From: Planctomycetota bacterium
GTDB taxonomy: Bacteria > Planctomycetota > Planctomycetia > Planctomycetales > Planctomycetaceae
DNA: 6,497 nucleotides
Assembly: GCA_026692825.1 (NCBI GenBank)
Contig: JAPLOC010000809.1
Span: forward strand, 1-6,497
Direction of reading: 5' to 3'
Position 1 is the first letter of the stretch, and every line of letters starts with the position of its first letter. The position numbers were made by a program, and so were the translations under genes. Shown piece after piece: positions 1 through 6,497 of this stretch. The notes under the pieces are model-generated. The model was not told the DNA's origin, ran no database searches, and saw only the letters and a list, made by a program, of their open reading frames with translations.

Positions 1-1362
1 TTTCAACCCCGCTTCAATGACCGACCATTTCGAACTATCGATCATGAAGGGAATGGCGGCGACCTCGGCCTCGCCCCCCAGCATCTGCACGAATTTTGTC
101 ATCGCCTGCTCGCCATCGAGCAGCGCTTCGTCCATGTTGATGTCGAGAATGTTCGCGCCGTTGACGACCTGTTCCCGCGCGACCGCGACCGCCGCCTCAA
201 AATCTCCCGAGAGAACCAGTCGGGCGAATTTTTTGGAACCGGTGACGTTAGTCCGCTCGCCGATCATCACAAAATTGGTGTCGGGGCGGATCGTAAACGC
301 GTCGAGACCACTGAGCCGGGTGTACGGTTCGACTTTCGGAATCGCGCGCGGCTGCACCCCAGCGACCGCCTGGGCGATTGTGTGAATATGGTCGGGAGTC
401 GTTCCACAGCACCCCCCCACGATGTTGAGAAATCCCTGCTCGGCCCATTCGCGAAGCTGTGGCGCTAGGCTCTCGGGCGTTTCCGGAAAACCGGTTGGCA
501 AGAGGGGATTGGGAAGGCCGGCGTTCGGGTGCGCCGATACGGGAATTGGCGCGATCCGCGACAGCTCTTCCAGCAGCGGTCGCATTTCCTTAGGCCCCAG
601 CGCGCAGTTCATCCCCACGCTGACGAGGGGGACATGCGAAATCGAATTCCAGAACGCCTCGACGGTCTGCCCCGTGAACCCGCGATTGCCCTTTTCCTGG
701 ATGAAGGTGACCGACGCCATGATCGGCACCCGCCGCGCACTTTCTTCATCGAACAATTTCTGAATCGCGAAAAACGCCGCCTTGGAATTCAGCGGGTCAA
801 AAATCGTTTCCACCAGCAGCAGATCGACCCCGCCAGCGAGCAGCCCCCGAACCTGCTCGGCGTAGGCTTCGACCAGTTGATCGAACGTCGTCCGCGCGCC
901 GGCGTCGTTGGCGTCGGTATGGAACGAGGTCGTTTTGTCGGTCGGTCCGATGCTCCCCGCGACAAATCGCGGTCGGTGGGGGGTGCGATTCGAATACTCG
1001 TCCGCCGCCCGCTTCGCGATTTCTGCGGCCGCCTTGTTGATTTCAAACGCCAACGGCTGCAAGCCGTAACGCTCCAATGAAATCGCTTGCGCGTTAAACG
1101 TGTTCGTCTCGACGATGTCTGCACCCGCCTCGAAGTATTCCCGATGAATCCCTTCGATGATCTTGGGCTGCGTCAGACACAACAAGTCGCCCAGTCCCTT
1201 CAGGTCGTTGGGGTGCGAGGCGAATCGCGAGCCGCGATAGTCGGAATCGCCCAGCTTGTGCCGTTGGATCATTGTCCCCATCGCTCCATCCAGCACCAGA
1301 ATGTGGCGGGAGAGCTGTTCGAGGAAAAGATCGGTGGCGGGACTGGATTTTGAGGAGGGCAT
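1..1362 (-). CDS. metH: Cobalamin-dependent methionine synthase MetH, N-terminal part (3' end beyond window)
   Basis: This enzyme transfers a methyl group from 5-methyltetrahydrofolate through cobalamin to homocysteine, giving methionine in the cytoplasm. The 454 visible codons cover the homocysteine-binding barrel (about residues 15-335) and the start of the pterin-binding barrel (from about 350). Seen in the barrel are VLDGAMGTMIQ near residue 23, ETNTFN, and the zinc ligands Cys253 (in NCALGP) and Cys318-Cys319 (in GGCCGTTP). These match E. coli Cys247, Cys310 and Cys311. The folate domain opens with GERTNVTGS at 368 and later shows INMDE and MIDSSKW. Collinearity with E. coli MetH as I know it is high throughout. 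The ATG at 1362 is chosen because its N-terminus matches family length; no Shine-Dalgarno precedes it. An in-frame ATG at 1461 would add an unconvincing leader. The cobalamin and activation domains lie outside the window, so a shorter homologue (homocysteine methyltransferase/MTHFR fusion) is not fully excluded. Confidence 0.95.
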   Translation of the reverse strand, partial: MPSSKSSPATDLFLEQLSRHILVLDGAMGTMIQRHKLGDSDYRGSRFASHPNDLKGLGDLLCLTQPKIIEGIHREYFEAGADIVETNTFNAQAISLERYGLQPLAFEINKAAAEIAKRAADEYSNRTPHRPRFVAGSIGPTDKTTSFHTDANDAGARTTFDQLVEAYAEQVRGLLAGGVDLLLVETIFDPLNSKAAFFAIQKLFDEESARRVPIMASVTFIQEKGNRGFTGQTVEAFWNSISHVPLVSVGMNCALGPKEMRPLLEELSRIAPIPVSAHPNAGLPNPLLPTGFPETPESLAPQLREWAEQGFLNIVGGCCGTTPDHIHTIAQAVAGVQPRAIPKVEPYTRLSGLDAFTIRPDTNFVMIGERTNVTGSKKFARLVLSGDFEAAVAVAREQVVNGANILDINMDEALLDGEQAMTKFVQMLGGEAEVAAIPFMIDSSKWSVIEAGLK

Positions 1363-1511
1363 GGAAGGAATGGACAACGGTACTTTCGCGACGGTTCGGT
1401 CACACGGGGGCGAATTGACTGCAAGCGGCCATAGTGTAACGACTTCGGTCACCCGACTCATCACAGTGCTAGACGGAAGTCGGAAATTACCGCGAACGAT
1501 GAATGCGCACC
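1363..1511. other. Upstream region of metH, no gene seen
   Basis: These 149 bases lie between the metH start and the palindromic element and should hold the metH promoter and leader. I looked on the minus strand for cobalamin (B12 box), SAM and SAH riboswitch consensus elements, which sometimes precede metH, and found none. A TACACT-like hexamer occurs on the minus strand but has no matching -35 box, so I do not call a promoter. No open frame here looks like protein. Confidence 0.5.
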
Positions 1512-1581
1512 GAAGCTGAGGGGACTCTGTCCCCCCAGACCCCCCTGGGATTTTTTTAGGCATTGGTCCGATGTCCAATGG
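1512..1581 (+). repeat. Left inverted-repeat arm of the palindrome
   Basis: This 70-base arm contains its own small hairpin, GGGGAC-TCT-GTCCCC (1520-1534). It then has two runs of six C separated by AGA (1531-1545), then TGGGA, a run of seven T (1551-1557), AGGCAT and TGTCCAATGG. Compared with the right arm it carries 8 extra bases in the C-rich part, one extra base in the T-run, and about six substitutions. Confidence 0.85.
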
Positions 1582-1601
1582 ACGGAAAAAAGCGACGGTT
1601 A

Positions 1602-1615
1602 CCGGTACACACCGG
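1602..1615. repeat. Small perfect hairpin inside the palindrome core
   Basis: CCGGT-ACAC-ACCGG is a 5-bp perfect inverted repeat with a 4-base loop, inside the ~120-base core between the two long arms. It would compete with, or branch from, the large fold. No function can be assigned. Confidence 0.5.
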
Positions 1616-1702
1616 CAACTGCCTGATGCACCCTTCGCTTTCCGGGCTTTGAGAGTTTCCGTGCATCGCCGAAACGTCAGCAACCGTTACCCGACATATG
1701 AG

Positions 1703-1763
1703 CCATTGGACACTGGACCCATGCCTCCAAAATCCCAGGGGGGGACAGAGTCCCCCCAGCTTC
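1703..1763 (-). repeat. Right inverted-repeat arm of the palindrome
   Basis: This 61-base arm is the reverse complement of the left arm, with a single run of seven G (1738-1744) where the left arm has two C6 runs. It keeps the internal hairpin GGGGAC-AGA-GTCCCC (1741-1755). It lies about 70 bases past the stop codon of the ABC transporter gene (read on the minus strand), so transcripts of that gene would meet this arm first. Confidence 0.85.
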
Positions 1764-1833
1764 TGCCCAACGGGTTGATCACTGGTTTGCCCATCGCGGC
1801 TTGAAGACTTAACACGAACTCCGGTGACGTGCC

Positions 1834-3449
1834 TTACTTCGGGGACGCCGCGAATTCCGCGACAATCAACACACATTGACAAGTGATCACACACAAAACT
1901 CCCCATAACAGGGTGCGATGAACGGCTTTTGCCACGTCATCCTCTGAGGTGCCCGGCGCATGCCCGAACAGTGCCGCGATCGTTCCCGCAAGAAAACCCG
2001 AACAAACCACTTTCGCCACCAGGAATTCGCGCCAGGAGGGCGCTTTGGCCGGGCCGGCGAGCATCAGATCGAGCGACAGTCGCAACGATGCGTCGGGATG
2101 GCCGGCGGAATACACGAGAGCGGCGGCTAGAACTCCACCCGCCAGGGCAAGTCCCGTGGCGATCGCCATACACAGGATCTGCGCCAGGACCGTGGGGACG
2201 AGGGCAAAACTCTCCAACCGCCAGCGGGCGAGTGCCAACGTCTCCAATAACCCCGACCGAACCGCCGACGCGAGCCGGGCCGCCTGCGCCGCCCCCAGCT
2301 TCGTCGCGACCAGCCCACACGCCGCCAAGGGTAACACGACCCGCACCAGCGTGTGGCCGGTCGCTTTTAGAATCTCGGGCAGCAGCAATGGCTCGACCAG
2401 TTCAGGACGCGGGGTCTGTTCGAAAATGAAATATGCCACGGTCGCCGCCACCAGTAGCGACCCGGTCAAGGTAAAGAGCTGCGTTCCCGGCCCCAACGCG
2501 TCGCCCAAAACCTGCTGACACAGCGCGACCGGCCGTCTCAGTCCCAAAACTCCCCAGACAAACGCGATTGGCGACAGCGTCACCGCGCCGATCGCTTCCA
2601 ACGCCGATGTGCATTGACGTTTCACCACGGCGACCAGGGGGCGTTCGACCGGCCCGGGTTCCAGAAGCAGCCGGCCGATTTCCCGCACCTCACGGGCGGC
2701 GTGATCTCCCAGAGTGCATTCGAGCAACCGGACGCCCGACGGAGTGATTTCACCGCGGGCGTCGCCACTTGTTGTCGGTTCCGTCTCCCCCTCGAAGTCG
2801 TCAGGCAGTCGAGGGACAAATAATTGAGGATCATGGGTGATCACAACCACGATCGACTCTCCGGTCGAGGCGAGGTCGATCAACTCGGTCGCCAAGGCCC
2901 GCGCCGCCCGGGGATCCAGCCCAGCGGTGGGCTCATCCGCCACGACGAGTGGGGGAGGCCCCTCGCCGGTTCTGCGAGGCAACAGTCCCCGCACCGCCGA
3001 CAATCGGATCCGCTCGCCCCCCGAGGCCCGCGCGAGCGCCGTGGGAACCCCGGACAGATGAAACCTCTGAGCGAGGTCGGTCGCCTGTTTTTCGGCTTCC
3101 AGGGCAGGCAAATGCGAAAACAGCCGGAGGTTTTCTTGTAATCTTCACCATTCCACAAAGCGTGCGTGCGGCCGCGACTGTCGTGCAGTGTGATCTCGCC
3201 GGCGCAGGGAATGCGCGGGTCGGCGAGTTCACCGAATCCCAACAGGGCTCGCGCGAAAGACGATTTGCCGCTCCCCGATGGCCCCGAGACCAGATACAGC
3301 CAGCCAACCCGCAACTCACACGGTGATCGCAACCGCAGCCGCCGACTTCCCAAAGCGACGACCAGCGAGCGCAGTTCCAGCCACGCGCCCCGTCTGGCGG
3401 GCACAAGCGGCGCGGGGCCGGGAGGTGGTGGCGACGGCGGAGAGATCAT
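1834..3449 (-). CDS. Fused ABC ATPase-MlaE-type permease, reading frame broken near base 3140
   Basis: Rejoined, this gives about 538 residues: an ABC ATPase followed by an MlaE-like permease, suggesting ATP-driven phospholipid or other lipid transport at the inner membrane. The first frame (3449 to about 3142) carries Walker A GPSGSGKSS at residues 56-64. The second frame carries ASGGE (142-146, the LSGGQ position), Walker B LVVADE with Glu173, the D-loop TAGLDP and switch His206. A linker of about 70 residues leads to the permease (about 280-538). It has several hydrophobic segments, the MlaE-like stretch GLVATKLGAAQAARLASAVR, and near the C-terminus the MlaE-like GFLAGTIAALFG and VAKAVHRTLL. 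The frames join if one base is restored in GATTA near 3140. The Walker A to signature distance is about 18 residues shorter than in LolD, so a deletion of some 40 bases is also possible. ATG 3449 is preferred; GTG 3497 is an alternative. No MCE-domain (MlaD) gene is adjacent. It could be a real pseudogene or a sequencing error. Confidence 0.7.
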
Positions 3450-3541
3450 TTCCGGTGGATTGGTTGTGTGAATGGCATGATTCGCCACGGCGCGCACATT
3501 CTGACAACGGCCTGGCGTTGATGCTACAGACCCAGCCCGCG

Positions 3542-4678
3542 CTACTTCTTCGCCCGCCGTTCAAACAATTCCAGCCACTGAAGCGTGATCGCCTGCCCGA
3601 TGGACTTGGGTGGTCGCAGATCCGCAGGCGATTCCCCCCAGAAAAACCCAATCACCCCGGCGGACTTTTCCGTCGATTGATCCAGAAACAATTCAAATTC
3701 TTCGAACCCGCTTTTCAAAGGGAACGTTTCTTCAATGACGACCGGTTTGCCAACGTCGGCGAATAGCCGCAACGTCTCTTGAGCTTCCGCCAGTTTCCCT
3801 TTTTCCGGGTAAAGGTGAACGGACAGAAAATCGAGTTTTTCTGAGACTTTTGCCGGGACGAACCCCGACGTCAATCCGGGCCGATCCAGACTCCAATCGA
3901 CCATTCCGACCGTGATCAGGTGCCTGTCATCGACTTTGCGAATGGCGCGCACCAGGGTCTCGATCCATTCCCGCGCCACATCGGGGCGAGGACGGGACTG
4001 GGGGTCGAGCGCGACAAATTGGACAAAGTGTTTCCCCGCGAACGGAGGCCCCAGCCAGTCACCCGCCGGGCGTTTTCCCCCGGAGACGACCGGTTCGTTC
4101 ATCAGGTCATAACAAAAGATGGCTCCGCTCTTAGCGACCCGACCAGCGACCGCGCTCCAGAACGCCGCCTGCGCCTTCCAGCGGTCTGCTTCGTTGAGGG
4201 CGTCGTACCACGCGGGAACATCGGCTTTGTGGTAACAACCCAGTCCGGTCAGATCGAGGTACAGCCCCTCTCGTTCCGCGAGCGCCACCAGTTTTTCCAA
4301 TTGGTCCAGTTCCTTCTTGGCGACCATGCCCGGTTCCGGGCAGAACCTGCCAAACTGCAGGTGAATTCGCACGACATTCGCCCCCAGCAGCCGCATTTTG
4401 CGGAAGTGCGATTCCACCAGCGGCCACTCGGTATGCCAGTAGTCTTCGAGGAGTCTCCCCTCCGCGTCGTGATCGTAGTTGAATCCCCAGGGGCGAAACG
4501 GTCGCTGAGAGACCGACTGCACGAATCCCCGACCTGCGGCGTCCACAACAATCGGCTCCAGCGCCCGTGTGGGTTGAGAATTGGCCGACGTGGGAAGGAG
4601 AATCGTCCACACGGCCAACGCCAGGAGGAACGGGATGACCCATCGTTTATGTTTGCAGAAGACATCGGCAGGTCGCAT
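3542..4678 (-). CDS. Secreted GH5-like (cellulase-family) glycoside hydrolase
   Basis: This is a predicted exported retaining glycoside hydrolase with a TIM barrel, acting on a beta-linked polysaccharide or oligosaccharide; the substrate cannot be told from sequence. A signal peptide is visible: KHKR at residues 9-12, a hydrophobic core VIPFLLALAVWTILL, then a likely signal-peptidase I site near TSANS. Family motifs follow in order: GANVVRIHLQ (Arg104), YDLMNEPV with the proposed acid/base Glu195, FLSVHLYPE (His288, Tyr290), PVVIEETFPL with the proposed nucleophile Glu317, and GFFWGE (Trp347). The 378-residue length suits a single-domain GH5 enzyme with no carbohydrate-binding module. Starts at 4756, 4753 and 4747 are in frame, but they add 23-26 residues of low-complexity sequence before the signal peptide, so ATG 4678 is preferred. 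The downstream ABC gene lies 92 bases away on the same strand, so co-transcription is possible. Confidence 0.8.
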   Translation of the reverse strand: MRPADVFCKHKRWVIPFLLALAVWTILLPTSANSQPTRALEPIVVDAAGRGFVQSVSQRPFRPWGFNYDHDAEGRLLEDYWHTEWPLVESHFRKMRLLGANVVRIHLQFGRFCPEPGMVAKKELDQLEKLVALAEREGLYLDLTGLGCYHKADVPAWYDALNEADRWKAQAAFWSAVAGRVAKSGAIFCYDLMNEPVVSGGKRPAGDWLGPPFAGKHFVQFVALDPQSRPRPDVAREWIETLVRAIRKVDDRHLITVGMVDWSLDRPGLTSGFVPAKVSEKLDFLSVHLYPEKGKLAEAQETLRLFADVGKPVVIEETFPLKSGFEEFELFLDQSTEKSAGVIGFFWGESPADLRPPKSIGQAITLQWLELFERRAKK

Positions 4679-4973
4679 CGATCGACTTTCGCAAGTGGAT
4701 TCCGCAGTATGTGACGGTCGGTGTTGGGTGCTGGGTGCGAGTGCCATCACCATCACCGGTGGGCGGACGCGATGATCAGCGCAGACCAGAGCGAACGTGT
4801 CAAGCGGCGCGATTCCACCAGCGGTGTGGCGGGAGTTTTCACCGGGGGATAGAATCCGCCCGCGGCGCGTGTTGTTCGCCCGCGTGACGGCGGTCAGTCA
4901 CCCGGATGTGGCGAATCTCGCGGTTTCTCGCGGGTTGCAGACGATTCCCGCCATGGATCCCCGCTCGAACGGA
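4679..4973. other. Divergent intergenic region between the hydrolase gene and ispF
   Basis: About 295 bases separate the two chosen start codons, so promoters for both directions should lie here. I see no convincing -35/-10 pair and no riboswitch-like element. A short imperfect tandem (CATCAC units, 4745-4756) and GGGTGCTGGGTGCG-like low complexity near 4726-4740 are present. A small inverted repeat GTGAC-8 nt-GTCAC (4884-4901) lies 73 bases upstream of the ispF start and could bind a regulator, but it is too short to call. Confidence 0.4.
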
Positions 4974-5480
4974 ATGGAACACCCCTTGTCGAATTTCGAA
5001 TACCGCGTCGGACTTGGACACGACACGCACCGTCTGGTGACCGGTCGTGCACTCATCATCGGCGGCGTGCGGATCGAGTTCGATCGCGGACTCGACGGCC
5101 ACAGTGACGCCGACATTCTGCTGCACGCGATCACCGATGCCGTCCTGGGGGCCGCCGGCCTGGGAGATATCGGCGACGCCTTTCCCGACACCGATCCGGC
5201 GAACAAAGGGCTCGATTCCGCGATCTTTCTGAATGCGGCGCTGGACCGGGTGAAGGGACTCGGCTGGTCCCCCGTCAACCTCGACTGCACGATCTTCGCC
5301 CAGCGTCCAAAACTGGTCCCATACAAGTCCGCGATCCGGGGTCGCGTCGCGGAACTGGTCGGGTTGCCTTTCGAATCCGTCAACGTCAAAGCCAAGACCG
5401 GCGAGAAAGTCGGGCCGATCGGACGCGAAGAAGCGATGTCGGCTGACGCGATTGTGCTGTTGCGTCGCGCGTCGTCGTAG
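4974..5480 (+). CDS. ispF: 2-C-methyl-D-erythritol 2,4-cyclodiphosphate synthase IspF
   Basis: IspF cyclises 4-diphosphocytidyl-methylerythritol 2-phosphate to methylerythritol 2,4-cyclodiphosphate with loss of CMP, the fifth step of the MEP isoprenoid pathway; it acts as a cytoplasmic homotrimer. With the start at 4974 the protein has 168 residues, close to the family's usual 155-165. Metal ligands are present: Asp17 and His19 in GLGHDTHRL, and His43 in GHSDADILLHAITDA. Also seen are GDIGDAFPDTDP (64-75), DCTIFAQRPKL (104-114) and the substrate-binding loop NVKAKTGEKVGPIGREE (137-153), where Glu144 matches E. coli Glu135. The frame is open upstream to 4797, and ATG 4953 is also possible. The shorter start is chosen because homologues begin a few residues before the YRVGLGHD motif. 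No Shine-Dalgarno helps decide. All catalytic positions I can check are intact, so it should be functional. Confidence 0.96.
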   Translation: MEHPLSNFEYRVGLGHDTHRLVTGRALIIGGVRIEFDRGLDGHSDADILLHAITDAVLGAAGLGDIGDAFPDTDPANKGLDSAIFLNAALDRVKGLGWSPVNLDCTIFAQRPKLVPYKSAIRGRVAELVGLPFESVNVKAKTGEKVGPIGREEAMSADAIVLLRRASS

Positions 5481-5565
5481 TCATGTGAACCCAACTTCCC
5501 CAACGTCGGCGTCAATCCTTGACTCCTCACGGGAGCCCCCTGTTGTTCCCTCACCATTCACCATC

Positions 5566-6497
5566 ATGACCGCATCCTATCCGCTGTTCGTCAAACGCGA
5601 TCTCGATGGCTTCTTCGGGTTGTTCGTCGACAACCTTGTGCAGCTTCTCTTGATACCGCTGTTGAGCGGTATTCTCTGCGGCATGACCGGGGACGACGCC
5701 AAATACATCTACAGCTATATGATCCCCGGGGCGGCGGTCAGCATTCTGGTGGGGAACTTATTCTACGCCTGGCAGGCGCATCGGCTGGCGGCTCGGACCG
5801 GTAAGTCGGATGTGTGCGCCCTGCCCTACGGAATCAACACGCCGTCGCTGCTGGTCTACATCGCGTTTGTGATGGCCCCCGTCTACCAGACGACCAAAGA
5901 CCCCCGCGCCGCCTGGCAGATGGGGTTGTATGCTTGTCTTGGAAGCGGACTGATTGAGTTTTTTGGTGCGGGCATCGCCGGCTGGATCCGGAAGAAAACC
6001 CCCCGTGCCGCCCTTCTGTCGACGCTCGCGGGGATCTCCATCGGATTCATTTCCATGACTTTCGCGCTCCAGATCTTTCACTATCCGCTCGTGGGGATGT
6101 TGCCTCTCGCGGTGCTGTTGATCGCGCTGTTCGCTCGGTGGCCCTTTCCGTTGGGACTGCCGGGAGGGCTGGTTGCGCTGCTCCTCGGAACCCTCTGCGG
6201 ATGGCTGCTTCCCTCGTCGTTGAGCGGGGTGAATCTGTCGGTCAGTTCGGTCCAGGAAGCCTGGCAGGCGCGCGGCTGGCACCTGCCGATCTTCTGTGGG
6301 CAGGAACTGATGGCCGTGTTCCAATTGCCCCCCAGGGAATGGCTGGGGTATCTGTCGGTGATCGTTCCCATGGGCTTGTTCAACGTCATTGGCAGCCTGC
6401 AGAACATCGAGTCGGCGGAGGCGTCGGGAGATGAATTCGGGACGGCGTCGTCCCTGGCCGCCAATGTCGTGGGAACGATCTCCGCCGCCCTGTTGGG
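5566..6497 (+). CDS. NCS2-type (xanthine/uracil-like) permease, N-terminal part (3' end beyond window)
   Basis: This is an integral inner-membrane transporter of the nucleobase/NCS2-like superfamily. The 310 complete codons run open to the window edge. The protein starts DGFFGLFVDNLVQLLLIPLL, then IPGAAVSILVGNLFYAWQA (53-71), SDVCALPYGINTPSL (81-95), TPRAALLSTLAGISIGFI (145-162), FPLGLPGG (194-201), NVIGSLQNIESAEASGDEF (273-291) and VVGTISAALL at the edge. The stretch NIESAEASGD falls where NCS2 proteins carry a substrate-binding acidic residue. Hydrophobic segments lie at about 18-38, 53-68, 92-108, 117-140, 147-172, 176-191, 195-215 and 261-279. ATG 5566 fits because DGFFGLF begins about a dozen residues in, as in homologues I recall; no Shine-Dalgarno is present. 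It lies 85 bases after ispF on the same strand, with no evident terminator between, so read-through from ispF is possible. Its substrate is unknown: purine, pyrimidine or another anion. Confidence 0.8.
   Translation, partial: MTASYPLFVKRDLDGFFGLFVDNLVQLLLIPLLSGILCGMTGDDAKYIYSYMIPGAAVSILVGNLFYAWQAHRLAARTGKSDVCALPYGINTPSLLVYIAFVMAPVYQTTKDPRAAWQMGLYACLGSGLIEFFGAGIAGWIRKKTPRAALLSTLAGISIGFISMTFALQIFHYPLVGMLPLAVLLIALFARWPFPLGLPGGLVALLLGTLCGWLLPSSLSGVNLSVSSVQEAWQARGWHLPIFCGQELMAVFQLPPREWLGYLSVIVPMGLFNVIGSLQNIESAEASGDEFGTASSLAANVVGTISAALL

Larger units (their letters stand above)
1512..1763. repeat. Long imperfect palindrome (MITE-like or extragenic inverted-repeat element)
   Basis: The two ends are reverse complements. 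The left arm starts GAAGCTGAGGGGACTCTGTC at 1512, and the right arm read backwards from 1763 starts GAAGCTGGGGGGACTCTGTC. Pairing continues for about 60-70 bases, to TCCAATGG on the left (ending 1581) and CCATTGGA on the right (1703-1710), with few mismatches and one 8-base gap. Further pairs lie inside around the same centre: ACGGTT 1595-1600 with AACCGT 1682-1687, and GATGCAC 1625-1631 with GTGCATC 1661-1667. The whole unit could therefore fold into one long hairpin or cruciform. It sits between two minus-strand genes, carries no transposase and has no obvious target-site duplication. It may be a non-autonomous transposon derivative, a repeated extragenic palindrome, or a transcription-stopping structure after the ABC gene. 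Whether it is multicopy cannot be seen from one window. Confidence 0.85.

Noticed and set aside
529..1080. Plus-strand open frame of 183 codons
   Set aside because: Lies wholly antisense to the clearly conserved metH; composition (many Arg, Pro, Gln) is typical of a shadow frame in GC-rich DNA.
1363..1511. Cobalamin, SAM or SAH riboswitch upstream of metH
   Set aside because: None of the conserved boxes I know for these classes could be found on the minus strand.
1556..1906. Minus-strand open frame of 116 codons, and a plus-strand one at 1571-1804, across the palindrome
   Set aside because: Both read through the inverted-repeat element, have no recognisable domain, and the minus one runs into the end of the ABC transporter gene in another frame.
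3125..3150. Programmed -1 ribosomal frameshift in the ABC gene
   Set aside because: The sequence AAG AAA ACC is not a good X XXY YYZ slippery site in the upstream frame, and conserved second-frame residues already begin before it, so an indel is simpler.
2880..3497. Minus-strand 205-codon frame as a separate gene
   Set aside because: Only its first ~120 residues make sense, as the Walker A half of the ABC protein. After about base 3140 it becomes low-quality sequence overlapping the correct frame.
3920..4714. Plus-strand open frame of 264 codons
   Set aside because: Antisense to the GH5-like gene, which has a signal peptide and ordered catalytic motifs; the plus frame shows no domain.
4884..4901. 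Inverted repeat GTGAC-8 nt-GTCAC as an operator
   Set aside because: Only 5-bp half-sites, expected by chance in a sequence of this length; no second copy near another gene.
4898..5557. Minus-strand open frame of 219 codons
   Set aside because: Antisense to ispF, whose metal ligands and family motifs are all present.
5758..6464. Minus-strand open frames (5758-6324 and 6081-6464)
   Set aside because: Antisense to the NCS2-like permease; Gln/Arg/Pro-rich shadow composition.

Overview
The window is a stretch of GC-rich bacterial chromosome carrying five protein genes. Three are on the minus strand (metH fragment, ABC transporter, glycoside hydrolase) and two on the plus strand (ispF, permease fragment). 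None of the start codons has a good Shine-Dalgarno sequence in front of it. The gene set, the missing Shine-Dalgarno motifs, the fused ABC protein and the C-run/G-run intergenic repeat fit a planctomycete best. That assignment is inference; no marker gene here proves it.

Layout. Bases 1-1362 (minus) hold the N-terminal 454 codons of cobalamin-dependent methionine synthase, cut by the window edge. Bases 1363-1833 hold no credible gene. They contain a ~252-bp, nearly symmetrical inverted-repeat element (1512-1763) that looks like a MITE or a large extragenic palindrome. Bases 1834-3449 (minus) encode an ABC ATPase fused to an MlaE-type lipid permease. Its reading frame is broken near base 3140, beside the Q-loop. 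Bases 3542-4678 (minus) encode a secreted GH5-like glycoside hydrolase. A ~295-bp divergent intergenic region follows. Then come ispF (4974-5480, plus; MEP isoprenoid pathway) and the first 310 codons of an NCS2-type (xanthine/uracil-like) permease (5566 to the window end, plus).

Functionally this is mostly housekeeping sequence: one-carbon/methionine metabolism, isoprenoid precursor synthesis, envelope lipid transport, polysaccharide handling and solute uptake. I see no defence system, phage, CRISPR array or biosynthetic cluster. The two things worth a second look are the palindromic intergenic element and the frame-broken MlaF-MlaE fusion, which has no MCE-domain (MlaD) partner next to it.
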